Below are positions 10,013 to 17,915 of a stretch of 64,000 nucleotides of DNA, piece after piece. Both the position numbers and the translations under genes were made by a program. Location: assembly GCA_001899085.1 (NCBI GenBank), contig MKVB01000005.1:96916-160915 (forward strand), written 5' to 3'. Source of the DNA: Devosia sp. 66-14 (GTDB lineage: Bacteria > Pseudomonadota > Alphaproteobacteria > Rhizobiales > Devosiaceae). Every line of letters starts with the position of its first letter. Position 1 is the first letter of the stretch. The notes beneath the pieces are model-generated. The model was given only the letters and a program-made list of their open reading frames with translations, was not told the origin of the DNA and did no database searches.

Positions 10013-11266
10013 CTATTGCGCCACTGGCGGTGTTTCGCCCAGCAAGCGCCGCATGAGTTGTGGGTAGACGACGTTTCGCTGCAGCCAGTCGGCGGTCGCA
10101 GTCGGGGCGGCAGCGGCATCGGCAGAGAGCCAGAGTTCAGCCTTCTCGTCGAAGCCGGTGGCGAGGATCGCCTCGGTCGCCTGCGGCGAGAACGCGAAAC
10201 ACGGGCCGCCGAGGCATTTCTCGTCGAGCAGCACCCCGTCGAACGGGAAGGTCAGACTGCGGTAATCCTCGAGGTTGAAGATCTCCCAATCCTGCAGGCC
10301 CTCCGGTTTCGGCTCGGAGCGGACCAGCAGGCGCACAGCGCCGGTCCGGAGTTTTTCGGCGTCACTGCCATAGGTAAAGAGCCGCAGCGAGCCATCGGGG
10401 GCCTGAGCAAGGACGCCGAACGCCTCTCCTCCGCCCTGCAATCTCAACGCCCGCGCGCTGTCGACGAGGGTGGCGTAGATTGCCCCGGTGGCGGGCTGAA
10501 TGAGGTTGCCGATCAGCAGTGTTTTCTGCACCAGATTGCCGGCCACGCGAAGGCCGGCAGTTTCGGCCGCCACCTCGAACAGAACGTCGTCCACGACGTT
10601 CGCGGCCGTGCCGGCCTCACCCATCTTTTCGTAGTAGTCCTCGTTGGTGAAGCCGCCAAAGGCCTCGACGCAGGGCGTGTCAGACGTGGACCACATGTCG
10701 CAGACCGCCATGCCGGCATTGGGCAGCCGGGCCAGAGCGGCCTGTCGCTGGGCCTCGTGGAAGGCCGGGTACTGGTTCTGATAAACTTGATGCAGAAAGT
10801 TCTGATAGGCCACCGATGCGGCAATCAGGTCGGCATGCAAGGGCCGGCGGTAGCTGTCGGCCTCAGGCAGGCCGGCGAGATGGTGGGCCAGCATGATGCC
10901 TTGCAGGATATCGGCGCTGGCCAGCCCCCGCGCCTGCAGGAGATAGGCTTCGGCCGGTTGAGTGCAGCCAATCTCGGCGGCCTTGGCATCGGCGGCGGCA
11001 TCGAGCCCGTCGAGCCAGGCATTGTACTCCTCATTGGTCATGCGCCCGGTCTGCCAGAAGCCATACTGGCCGGTACCGCGGATATGGTCGAAGGCCAGTT
11101 TGTCGACGGCTTTGCGCTCGACAAACTTCAGGACGTGACAGGCGTCATCGAGGGTCTGCGCGGTTCGAAGGTAACTGTAGTTCTCGCCGCCATCGGCGAA
11201 GGCCGGCGCGGTCAGGCAGAGCGCGGCCAATACTGTTGTTCGGCACTTCGACAGCAGACTGCGCAT
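10013..11266 (-). CDS. secreted protein of unknown function
   Basis: 417 residues. The first 24 form a clear Sec signal peptide (RTTVLAALCLTAPAFA, then DGG). I do not recognise the family. The mature protein is mixed alpha/beta with cysteines in VCDMWSTSDTPC and EKCLGGPCFAF that could form periplasmic disulfides, and a mildly hydrophobic stretch in the middle. It is tail-to-tail with engB and is not obviously in an operon with the amidotransferase upstream (62 bases). Location is probably periplasmic; no enzymatic motif is apparent. Confidence 0.7.
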   Translation of the reverse strand: MRSLLSKCRTTVLAALCLTAPAFADGGENYSYLRTAQTLDDACHVLKFVERKAVDKLAFDHIRGTGQYGFWQTGRMTNEEYNAWLDGLDAAADAKAAEIGCTQPAEAYLLQARGLASADILQGIMLAHHLAGLPEADSYRRPLHADLIAASVAYQNFLHQVYQNQYPAFHEAQRQAALARLPNAGMAVCDMWSTSDTPCVEAFGGFTNEDYYEKMGEAGTAANVVDDVLFEVAAETAGLRVAGNLVQKTLLIGNLIQPATGAIYATLVDSARALRLQGGGEAFGVLAQAPDGSLRLFTYGSDAEKLRTGAVRLLVRSEPKPEGLQDWEIFNLEDYRSLTFPFDGVLLDEKCLGGPCFAFSPQATEAILATGFDEKAELWLSADAAAAPTATADWLQRNVVYPQLMRRLLGETPPVAQ

Positions 11267-11327
11267 GACACCACCCCCAAGCGCCGCGATTTTTGGGGTA
11301 GTCAGCGCTTGCGCGCAAGTCTTTTGC

Positions 11328-12032
11328 TCAACGGCGCAAGAAATTCCCCAACCAGGTGGCGACCTGTTTACTGTCAGACGGCGTAGCGACCGAGGCGATA
11401 GCGGTATCGACGACTTCCGCCGGCGCCTTGCCGCGGCGAAGTTCAGCCAGCGCCAGGGTATAGTCGTCGAGGAACTCAGGGTGCGGTTGCAGGCTCAGGG
11501 CCCTGCCATTGGCATAGACCAGCCCGGCATTGGGGGTGAATTCCGAGCCAAGGAACACCTCAGCCTCCCGGGGCGGCACCAGCACCTGGTCCTGATGCGA
11601 GCAGGCGATGGAGAGCGCCGGCAGGTCGGTGGCGAGGAAGCCGGGGCGCGCCTTGACCTCATAGGTATGACGCCCGAGGCCCCAGCCCTTGTCCGACTTC
11701 CGCACGTCGCCGCCCAGCGCGTCGGCCATGATCTGGTGGCCGAAGCAGATGCCGAGCATCGGGGTATTGGCGGCATAGGCCGAACGGATGAAGGCCCGAA
11801 GCGGAGCGAGCCAGGGGTAATCGTCATAGACGCCGGCGGCCGAGCCGGTGATCAGGATGCCGTCCAGCCGCGTCGCATCGGGGAATTCGGCACCATCGTA
11901 TACCGCGACGGTCTCGTACTCCAACGGCTGGCCCGCCTCGTCGAACATCCGCTGGAACATGGGTGGGTAGGCACCGAACCGGGGGCGGAGCGTCGCCGGC
12001 ACGTCGCCGGTCTGGATGATGGTGAGCTTCAT
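11328..12032 (-). CDS. class I glutamine amidotransferase-like protein
   Basis: 234-residue stand-alone GATase1 domain. The nucleophile is Cys96 in GICFGHQIMADALGG, and the His/Glu dyad is in LQPHPEF (184 and 186), so the triad is intact. Such single-domain proteins hydrolyse glutamine or gamma-glutamyl compounds; this one resembles GMP-synthase-like amidotransferases without a synthase domain. I started it at the ATG at 12032 because MKLTIIQTG is the typical opening; an in-frame extension to 12116 lacks family character. The partner or substrate is unknown. Confidence 0.85.
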   Translation of the reverse strand: MKLTIIQTGDVPATLRPRFGAYPPMFQRMFDEAGQPLEYETVAVYDGAEFPDATRLDGILITGSAAGVYDDYPWLAPLRAFIRSAYAANTPMLGICFGHQIMADALGGDVRKSDKGWGLGRHTYEVKARPGFLATDLPALSIACSHQDQVLVPPREAEVFLGSEFTPNAGLVYANGRALSLQPHPEFLDDYTLALAELRRGKAPAEVVDTAIASVATPSDSKQVATWLGNFLRR

Positions 12033-12181
12033 GGCGTGCCAAGAAATGGGATGGTTCGCCGAGCTTGGCAAGATGGCCGGCGGCGGGGCTGCGTTGCATA
12101 GAAGAAGGCCCTCCATCCCGGCGCGTCGCGTGTGACGCGGGGGATGAAGGGCCAGTCGGAGGTCGACTGATGGTCCGGCGG

Positions 12182-12676
12182 TCAGGCCGGCGTGAAGGTC
12201 AGGGCCAGGCCGTTCATGCAGTAGCGCAGCCCGGTCGGCTGCGGGCCGTCGTCAAAAACATGGCCGAGGTGCCCGCCGCAACGGCGGCAGTGCACTTCGG
12301 TGCGGGTCATGCCGAGGGTACTGTCGGTGGCCTCGCCGATGGCGTTGTCGAGCGGCTGATAGAAGCTGGGCCAGCCAGTGCCGCTCTCGTACTTGGTCTT
12401 GGAATCGAACAGCGGCAAGGCGCAGCCGGCGCAGTTGAAGATGCCGGCGCGATGCTCGTAAAGCAGTGGCGACGAGCCCGGAGCCTCGGTCGCTTCGTGG
12501 CGCAGCACTTCGAAGACCTTGGGCGGCAGCTTGGCCTTCCACTCGTCCTCGGTGAGATTTATCTCGAAGGTGCCTTCGGCGGCGCGGCTCGAGCCCATGG
12601 GGCGCAGCAGCAGCGCAGCGCCGAGCGCGGCAACGGCAGTTCCGCCGAGGAGGAAAGTCCGGCGATCGACTTGCAT
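12182..12676 (-). CDS. msrB: peptide-methionine (R)-S-oxide reductase, Tat-exported
   Basis: Reduces the R-epimer of methionine sulfoxide in proteins. The 164-residue protein begins with a twin-arginine signal (DRRTFLLGG plus a hydrophobic stretch), placing it in the periplasm. The MsrB domain has the structural zinc cysteines CAGC (82, 85) and CRRC (130, 133), GWPSF, and catalytic Cys153 in RYCMNG. The start has AAAGG about 9 bases upstream. Its neighbours are a fasciclin protein and an ECF sigma/anti-sigma pair, so envelope oxidative stress is a likely common theme. Confidence 0.94.
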   Translation of the reverse strand: MQVDRRTFLLGGTAVAALGAALLLRPMGSSRAAEGTFEINLTEDEWKAKLPPKVFEVLRHEATEAPGSSPLLYEHRAGIFNCAGCALPLFDSKTKYESGTGWPSFYQPLDNAIGEATDSTLGMTRTEVHCRRCGGHLGHVFDDGPQPTGLRYCMNGLALTFTPA

Positions 12677-12741
12677 GGGAGCGGCCTTTCAGCAATTGCC
12701 GACAGTCTATCCGGCCTGTCGGCGGGTGCATCTCAAATACT

Positions 12742-12772
12742 CGTGTCCCACGAGAGATACCCGCGGGACACG
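12742..12772. repeat. 8-bp inverted repeat between fasciclin gene and msrB
   Basis: CGTGTCCC (12742-12749) and its exact complement GGGACACG (12765-12772) flank a 15-base loop, 43 bases after the fasciclin stop and 66 bases upstream of msrB. There is no T-tract, so it may be an operator or a weak terminator. Confidence 0.5.
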
Positions 12773-12814
12773 AAGCGTTTCACGATGTGATATTCGCAGC
12801 GCGGGCTGCGAAGG

Positions 12815-13378
12815 TTACATCTTGGGCAGCAGCACCTTGTCGATGACGTGGATCACGCCGTTCGACTGCACCACGTCGGCGATGGTCACGTTGGCGACGC
12901 CACCGCTCTCATCGGTGATGGTGATCTTGCCATCCTTGTCTTCGAGGGTCAGCTTGCAGCCACCGACGGTGTCGACGACATGCTTGCCGCCATCGGCCTT
13001 CACCATCGAGGCGATGTCGGTCGACAGGGCCTTGGCGGCGATGACGTGGCAGGTGAGGATCTTGACCAGCTGGTCCTTGTTCTCGGGCTTCAGCAGGTTG
13101 TCGACCGTGCCGGCCGGCAGGGCGGCGAAGGCTTCATTGGTCGGGGCCAACACGGTGAACGGGCCGGGGCCCTTCAGGGTGTCGACGAGGCCGGCGGCCT
13201 TCACAGCGGCGACCAGCGTGGTGTGGTCGGCCGAGTTCACGGCGTTGTCGATGATGTCCTTGGTCTCGAGCATCGGCGCGCCGCCGACCATCGGGTTCTC
13301 AGCAAAGGCGACGCCCGAAAGCGCGGAGACCGACAGCATGGCCGAGATGGCAACTACGCGAAGAGTGGAGAGCTTCAT
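12815..13378 (-). CDS. secreted fasciclin (FAS1) domain protein
   Basis: 187-residue protein with a Sec signal peptide (residues 1 to about 26) and one FAS1 domain, shown by GPGPFTVLAPTNEAFAAL and VIDKVLLP at the end. FAS1 domains mediate adhesion or protein contacts at the cell surface. Single-domain bacterial versions are often controlled by SigK-type ECF factors, and such a pair lies directly upstream (13609-14864). The ribosome binding site AAAAGGAAGGA is strong. Export to the periplasm or medium is expected; the ligand is unknown. Confidence 0.93.
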   Translation of the reverse strand: MKLSTLRVVAISAMLSVSALSGVAFAENPMVGGAPMLETKDIIDNAVNSADHTTLVAAVKAAGLVDTLKGPGPFTVLAPTNEAFAALPAGTVDNLLKPENKDQLVKILTCHVIAAKALSTDIASMVKADGGKHVVDTVGGCKLTLEDKDGKITITDESGGVANVTIADVVQSNGVIHVIDKVLLPKM

Positions 13379-13435
13379 TGTTTGGTTCCTTCCTTTTGGC
13401 AGTGTCCGCAGTGTTCTTGTGATGGGACAGCGGGA

Positions 13436-13465
13436 GATACGGAGGGAACTTCACGGCAGTTTCGG
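13436..13465 (-). promoter_or_regulatory. candidate ECF-type promoter of the fasciclin gene
   Basis: On the minus strand CCGAAAC (13459-13465), a 17-base spacer and CGTATC (13436-13441) resemble the AAC/CGT layout of ECF promoters, 57 bases upstream of the fasciclin start. The pattern is short, so this is an inference supported mainly by the adjacent sigma factor. Confidence 0.35.
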
Positions 13466-13550
13466 ATCACATTTTCATCCGGCGCGCTTTATTCGCGACC
13501 CCGAGCGAAACTATTTCGGCGCCGGCTTCGTATGCGACGCCACCGCCGCA

Positions 13551-13584
13551 AAACGAAACGGCCCGCCTCAAGCGAAGCGGGCCG
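13551..13584 (-). terminator. hairpin terminator after the sigma/anti-sigma genes
   Basis: Reading the minus strand, CGGCCCGC (13584-13577) pairs with GCGGGCCG (13566-13559) and is followed by TTTCGTTTT. It lies 25 bases after the anti-sigma stop and fits an intrinsic terminator. Confidence 0.7.
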
Positions 13585-13608
13585 GAGCGCATGACGGGGC
13601 TGCAGGCG

Positions 13609-14319
13609 TCAGATCGGGGTGACGGTGCCGACCGCGACGATGGGACCCTGGGCCACACCGGTGGGCGAGCCACCCTTCTGCTCGAGCGTTACCGCGAGGA
13701 CGGTGCCCGGCTCGATATTGGCCTTGGCGGCAGCGTCGAGCGGAATCTCCATTCGCTGATCGATCGGCACGACGCCCATCGACACGGCGGGCTGGTCGCC
13801 CTTGATGTACCAGAGCTCGAAATCCTTGTCGGCCACCGGGGTCCCCTTGAGCGAGGTGATCCGCACCTCGCCCGAGGCCTGGTCGTAGAGCGCAACAAAC
13901 TCGACGCCACTGCCTTCCTGCGACTGGATCGCGGCAACCAGCTGGGTCGCCAGCATGTTGGGGTCGACGCGAGGCTGCATCAGGTTGACGCCGACGGCAA
14001 TGACGGCCACTGCCGCTGCAGACGCGGTAAGGCCGCGCCACAGCGCCAGCGAGTTCCACCAGCCGCCGGGAGCAGCAACTCCAAACAGCCGGGCTTCGAG
14101 GCGGGCCAGTGCCCCGGCAGGCGCTGCGACTTCAGCGAACTCGTCGTCAAGCGTCGCGAGACGGGAGCGCCAAAGGCGCAGATCGGAAGCCAGGCTCGGC
14201 TCCGACACCATGCGGCGCGCCAGTGCGGCGCGTTCGCCGCCCTCGAGCAGGCCAAGCGCATACTCGGCGACCAGCACCTGGTCGTCTTCCCTACCGCCGC
14301 TGTGACCTTCCGTACTCAT
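13609..14319 (-). CDS. RskA-family anti-sigma factor
   Basis: 236-residue membrane protein. The cytoplasmic N-terminus has the typical VLVAEYALGLLEGGERAAL segment of anti-sigma domains, one transmembrane helix follows at about 98-118 (ASAAAVAVIAVGVNLM), and the C-terminal RskA domain is predicted to be periplasmic. It should hold the ECF factor inactive until an envelope signal leads to its proteolysis. The ATG at 14319 overlaps the sigma gene stop by four bases (ATGA), giving 1:1 coupling. An in-frame extension to 14448 is rejected for that reason. Confidence 0.9.
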   Translation of the reverse strand: MSTEGHSGGREDDQVLVAEYALGLLEGGERAALARRMVSEPSLASDLRLWRSRLATLDDEFAEVAAPAGALARLEARLFGVAAPGGWWNSLALWRGLTASAAAVAVIAVGVNLMQPRVDPNMLATQLVAAIQSQEGSGVEFVALYDQASGEVRITSLKGTPVADKDFELWYIKGDQPAVSMGVVPIDQRMEIPLDAAAKANIEPGTVLAVTLEQKGGSPTGVAQGPIVAVGTVTPI

Positions 14320-14864
14320 GCCTTGAGGCACTCTCTCAGTTTCAACAGGCTGCGCCGCAGCCAGGTTCGCATCGTGTTCAGCGGCACGCTGTGGCGCGCC
14401 GCCAGTTCCTCGTAACTGAAGCCGTCGAGATACGCCCCCCGCACGCAATCGGCCTTGTCGCTCTCGAGTTCGTCGAGGCAGCCGTCGATGCGCGTGCGCT
14501 CCGAACTGTCGATGGTGGCCTGCTCAGGGTCAGGCCCGCCATCTGCGAGGTCGAGCACGAGGTCGATATCATCGCTTACCGGCTTACGCGCCCGGAGCAC
14601 GTCCAGCGAGTGGTTGCGGGCGACCGCCACCAGCCAGCTGATCGGACTGTAGCCGCCGGCGACGTAACGGTCGGCGCGCTGCCAGATCTTGACGTAAACT
14701 TCCTGGAGCGCCTCTTCGGCTTCCGATCTGTCCTTGAGGATACGCAGCGTCACGCCGAAAAGTTTCGCGCTGGTGCGCGTGTAGAGATCACGAAATGCCG
14801 CGCGATCCCGCAGGGCACAACGGGCGATGAGGTCGGCGATCTCGGGGCTCATGGTGCTGCTCAT
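14316..14864 (-). CDS. ECF RNA polymerase sigma factor (SigK-like)
   Basis: 182-residue ECF sigma factor. Region 2 includes [20 protein letters not shown] and [10 protein letters not shown], and region 4 includes [23 protein letters not shown], the -35-reading helix-turn-helix. The start is taken as the ATG of MSSTMSPEI at 14864; a start 18 bases earlier (14882) is possible. It is coupled to a RskA-type anti-sigma gene and followed by a fasciclin gene, the arrangement known for SigK-RskA systems. Likely targets are its own operon, the fasciclin gene and perhaps msrB. Confidence 0.92.
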   Translation of the reverse strand: MSSTMSPEIADLIARCALRDRAAFRDLYTRTSAKLFGVTLRILKDRSEAEEALQEVYVKIWQRADRYVAGGYSPISWLVAVARNHSLDVLRARKPVSDDIDLVLDLADGGPDPEQATIDSSERTRIDGCLDELESDKADCVRGAYLDGFSYEELAARHSVPLNTMRTWLRRSLLKLRECLKA

Positions 14865-15006
14865 GGCGCGGACCTTAGCCAATGGGCCGGCGACTGCCTA
14901 TAGCCCGACGTCGCCGTGCCACGAAAACTTCGTGATTATTCTATTGAACCCGGCGGGCTCAAAAGCGCTTTCGACTCCAGCGGAATGCGCTATAGGACGA
15001 AGCACA

Positions 15007-15915
15007 ATGGATACACAGCGCGCCATGCCCGACATCGAGAGTTTCTCCCGCGACGCCGCCGTCCTGTCGCAGGCGCTGCCCTATATGCAGCGCTACGAGG
15101 GCAAAACGGTCGTGGTGAAGTATGGCGGCCACGCCATGGGCGATGTGGAACTGGGCCAGGCCTTCGCGCGTGACATCGCGCTGTTGAAGCAATCCAAGGT
15201 CAACCCGATCGTCGTGCATGGCGGTGGGCCGCAGATCGCCTCGATGCTGAAAAACCTCGGCATCGAGTCGAAGTTCGAAGGCGGGCTCAGGGTCACCGAC
15301 AAGCGGACGATGGAAGTCGTCGAGATGGTGCTGGCCGGCTCGATCAACAAGGAGATCGTGGCGCTGATCAATGCCGAGGGCGAGTGGGCGATCGGCCTGT
15401 GCGGCAAGGACGGCAACATGGTCTTTGCCAGGAAAGCCAGCAAGACGGTCAAGGATCCCGGCTCCAATATCGAGCGGGTGCTCGACCTCGGTTTCGTCGG
15501 CGAGCCGGCAGAAGTCGACCGCACGCTGCTCGACCTCCTGGCGCGCTCCGAAATGATCCCGGTCATCGCTCCGGTGGCGCCGGGCCGCGACGGCCAGACC
15601 TACAACATCAATGCCGACACCTTCGCCGGCGCCATCGCCGGTTCGCTCGGCGCCAAGCGCCTGCTGTTCCTCACCGACGTGGACGGCGTGCTGGATGCCA
15701 ACAAGAAACTCATCCCCGAGCTTTCGGCCCGCGACGCCAGGGCGTTGATTGCCGATGGCACGATCAATGGCGGCATGATCCCGAAGGTCGAAACCTGCCT
15801 CGAAGCGCTCGACAACGGCGTCGAGGGCGTGGTGATCCTCAACGGCAAGACCCCGCACGTGGTGCTGGTCGAGCTGTTCACCGCCCATGGCGCGGGTACG
15901 CTGATCGTTCGGTAG
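15007..15915 (+). CDS. argB: acetylglutamate kinase
   Basis: Phosphorylates N-acetyl-L-glutamate with ATP, the second step of arginine biosynthesis. The 302-residue amino-acid kinase fold is shown by [12 protein letters not shown] near residue 37, HGGGPQI, and the C-terminal [12 protein letters not shown]. The start is MDTQRAMPD at 15007; upstream in-frame codons overlap the sigma gene region antisense and look non-coding. In relatives argB directly follows yihA; here it is transcribed alone after a 5-kb minus-strand insertion. Confidence 0.96.
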   Translation: MDTQRAMPDIESFSRDAAVLSQALPYMQRYEGKTVVVKYGGHAMGDVELGQAFARDIALLKQSKVNPIVVHGGGPQIASMLKNLGIESKFEGGLRVTDKRTMEVVEMVLAGSINKEIVALINAEGEWAIGLCGKDGNMVFARKASKTVKDPGSNIERVLDLGFVGEPAEVDRTLLDLLARSEMIPVIAPVAPGRDGQTYNINADTFAGAIAGSLGAKRLLFLTDVDGVLDANKKLIPELSARDARALIADGTINGGMIPKVETCLEALDNGVEGVVILNGKTPHVVLVELFTAHGAGTLIVR

Positions 15916-16326
15916 GGCGCGGCGCTTCCAACGGCCCTCGAGGCAAGGAGTTAGCGCGGCGTGTCACGCTCGCTTTAGCCCTCCCCACGGAACGTCATCC
16001 CGGCGAAAGCCGGGACCCAGTGCGCCGGCCGCTCCACCCGTGATGAACCGACCAACCTTGCCGTTATAGACCGGCTGGGTTCGTGCTTGCGCTAGCTCCT
16101 GAGCAGTGGGTCCCGGCTTTCGCCGGGATGACGGCCAGTGGGTGGGACAGGTTTCGCTCTTCGGCGAAACGGGATCAGCGCGTACCCAACCCCATCCACT
16201 CACTCGGTCGTTCCGGTCGCGCCGTCAGATCGTGCCCGATGCGGCGGGGGTTGCGGCTCTCACCCGGCTGACGGCTGGTGTGCGGAAGGCTGCGCGGCGT
16301 CGAATGGTTGTACATGATCCGGCCGC
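15916..16326. other. intergenic region with paired palindromic elements
   Basis: No coding sequence is convincing. The stretch holds a 26-bp perfect inverted repeat pair (15994-16019 and 16107-16132) and a further small hairpin, GTTTCGC pairing with GCGAAAC, near 16151-16170. It separates argB from a convergent minus-strand gene. Confidence 0.7.
15994..16132. repeat. REP-like 26-bp inverted repeat pair
   Basis: The 26 bases from 15994 to 16019 (beginning GTCATCCCGGCGAAAGCCGG) recur as an exact reverse complement at 16107-16132. Each arm itself contains the hairpin CCCGGC/GCCGGG. The GTCATCCCGGCGAAAGCCGGGA core is a widespread bacterial intergenic palindrome, here in head-to-head pairing around 87 bases. 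Confidence 0.85.
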
Positions 16327-17292
16327 TCACTGCTTGAGCCACGGGGATTCGACACTCCAGAAGATGGCGTCGACGCCGAGATAGTCGGTGGCGAAAGCGG
16401 TGAACTCGTCCTTGGTGAACGGCTTGCCGGTCTTGTCGTTCTTGTAGGTGAGGGTCGGCTCCTGCACCGCCATGCCGACGAAATCGAGCTTGCCCTTGTA
16501 CTGGTTGAAGAACGGGTAGGAGTTCTTCATCTGGCCCTTGCGCCAGGGAACGATATCGGGACCACCCAGACCGATGTCCTGGGCCGCAGCCAGCTCGAAA
16601 AGGCGGCCCATGTAGTTGTGGTCGTTCTCCCACTCGCAGGGCCAGAAGTTGACATACTGGACCACCTTCGAGCTGGCGAACGCCTGGCGCGCCACGCTGA
16701 GGTTCTCCAGTTCCGCCTCGAAGTAAGCGTCGCAACTGAAGCCGGTCCTGTCGGCCTTCATGTCGATATCGATGGCTGTCTCAGGCAGGTTGACGCCCGC
16801 GACCTTGCCGTCGAAGCGCATCGCCAGCGCCTTGAGCAACGCCTGGTAGCGGGCGCGAACCGCCGGGTTCCACTGCATGGTGGTCCAGCCATAGGCCGCG
16901 GCCTTGCCCTCGCCGGGGTTGTCGACCTGCGGGACGAGACCCCCACCATATTCAGGGCCCTGAAGCAGGTAGTCGGGAATGTTGCGTGCCTCGGGCGAGA
17001 AGAAGCGGTCCTGGACCTGGATGACCAGTTTCTTCCCCAGCCGGCGGGTCTGATCGAGGTCGCGCTCGATGGCGGAGAAATCGTACTCGCCCTTCTCGGG
17101 CTCCAGGGCGCGCCAGTTGTAGACCACCTGAGCCCCGACGATGTCGGCGCGCTCGAGGATCGGCTGGGCCGCCGCAAGGTCGCCGTTGCCTGTGTAGATG
17201 AAGTTCTCGGCAGCCTGGGCGTTGCCGGCCAAGGCAGTGGCGAGCCCGAAGATGGCGGCGGCGGTAATGCCGAAGATGGCGAGGCTGTTCAC
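16327..17292 (-). CDS. secreted glycoside hydrolase-like protein (TIM barrel)
   Basis: 321 residues from a GTG at 17292 with AGGAG just upstream. A signal peptide (LAIFGITAAAIFGLATALAG...AQA) is followed by a likely (beta/alpha)8 barrel: YNWRALEPEKGEYDF in an early strand, then GVNLPETAIDID, where Glu could be the acid/base after strand 4, and MAVQEPTL, where Glu could be the nucleophile. The end IFWSVESPWLKQ resembles the last barrel strand of glycosidases. The family number and substrate are unknown. Periplasmic or extracellular location is expected. It is a single gene in accessory surroundings. Confidence 0.6.
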   Translation of the reverse strand: MNSLAIFGITAAAIFGLATALAGNAQAAENFIYTGNGDLAAAQPILERADIVGAQVVYNWRALEPEKGEYDFSAIERDLDQTRRLGKKLVIQVQDRFFSPEARNIPDYLLQGPEYGGGLVPQVDNPGEGKAAAYGWTTMQWNPAVRARYQALLKALAMRFDGKVAGVNLPETAIDIDMKADRTGFSCDAYFEAELENLSVARQAFASSKVVQYVNFWPCEWENDHNYMGRLFELAAAQDIGLGGPDIVPWRKGQMKNSYPFFNQYKGKLDFVGMAVQEPTLTYKNDKTGKPFTKDEFTAFATDYLGVDAIFWSVESPWLKQ

Positions 17293-17431
17293 GACGACTC
17301 CTGTTCCCGTTTGGCGAGACGCGAGATGGAGCCGCACTTGGCCGGCACAGCGACCGACATGTGGCATTTTATGGAATGTCGTCAGCGATGGTTAGCCAAT
17401 CGCAAACGCCCTCGCTGCAGTCCCCCTCCCC

Positions 17432-17818
17432 TCAATCGGGAGGGAGGCGGGACGCCACCGGCTGCTGCCAGGAGATGCCCATTTCGGCCCGAACCTCGAT
17501 ACTGCCGAAGCGCGCCATCGGCTCGCGGCGGGCGATTGCCACCGCCTCTTCGATGTCGCGCGCCTCGATGACGAAGAAGCCGCCCAGATGCTCCTTGCTC
17601 TCGATGTAGGGACCATCGGTGGCCGACACCTTGCCACCGCGGGAGCGGACGATGCGGGCGGTCTCGGGCCCTTTGAGCGCCAGATCGAGGATAAGGTGGC
17701 CGCTGGCGGTCAGCTCGGCATTGGCCTGCTGGTTGTCACGATCCATCGCGGCAAGCTGTTCGGGTGTGGCGGCATCGATCAGCGACGGATCGACGTGGAC
17801 AAGGCAGACATAGCGCAT
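17432..17818 (-). CDS. YCII-related (DGPF domain) protein
   Basis: 128-residue ferredoxin-like fold protein. It opens with MRYVCLVHVDP, has the typical DGPYIESKEHLGGFFVIEA segment and ends after RFGSIEVRAEMG, the pattern of the DGPF/YciI family frequently found beside ECF sigma genes and of uncertain enzymatic role. The ATG at 17818 has an excellent ribosome binding site, GGAGGAG. A longer open frame extending to 18250 only shadows the transporter gene and is not used. A conserved His/Asp active site cannot be assigned here. Confidence 0.88.
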   Translation of the reverse strand: MRYVCLVHVDPSLIDAATPEQLAAMDRDNQQANAELTASGHLILDLALKGPETARIVRSRGGKVSATDGPYIESKEHLGGFFVIEARDIEEAVAIARREPMARFGSIEVRAEMGISWQQPVASRLPPD

Positions 17819-17880
17819 CGGTTTCTCCTCCAGGGTTCTCCGAGTGGTCGACCGGTTGGTGACGAAATCGACATGTGTAC

Positions 17881-17912
17881 AACAAAGAAAAGGGCGCCCG
17901 ACGGCGCCCTTT
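17881..17912 (-). terminator. intrinsic terminator of the MFS gene
   Basis: Perfect 10-bp stem AAAGGGCGCC/GGCGCCCTTT (17903-17912 with 17889-17898, minus strand) with a 4-base loop and a TCTTTGTT tail, directly after the transporter stop at 17916. Confidence 0.88.
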
Positions 17913-17915
17913 GCA

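Noticed and set aside
14320-14448. N-terminal extension of the RskA anti-sigma factor
   Set aside because: The extension reads the sigma gene out of frame; the ATGA overlap at 14316-14319 fixes the start.
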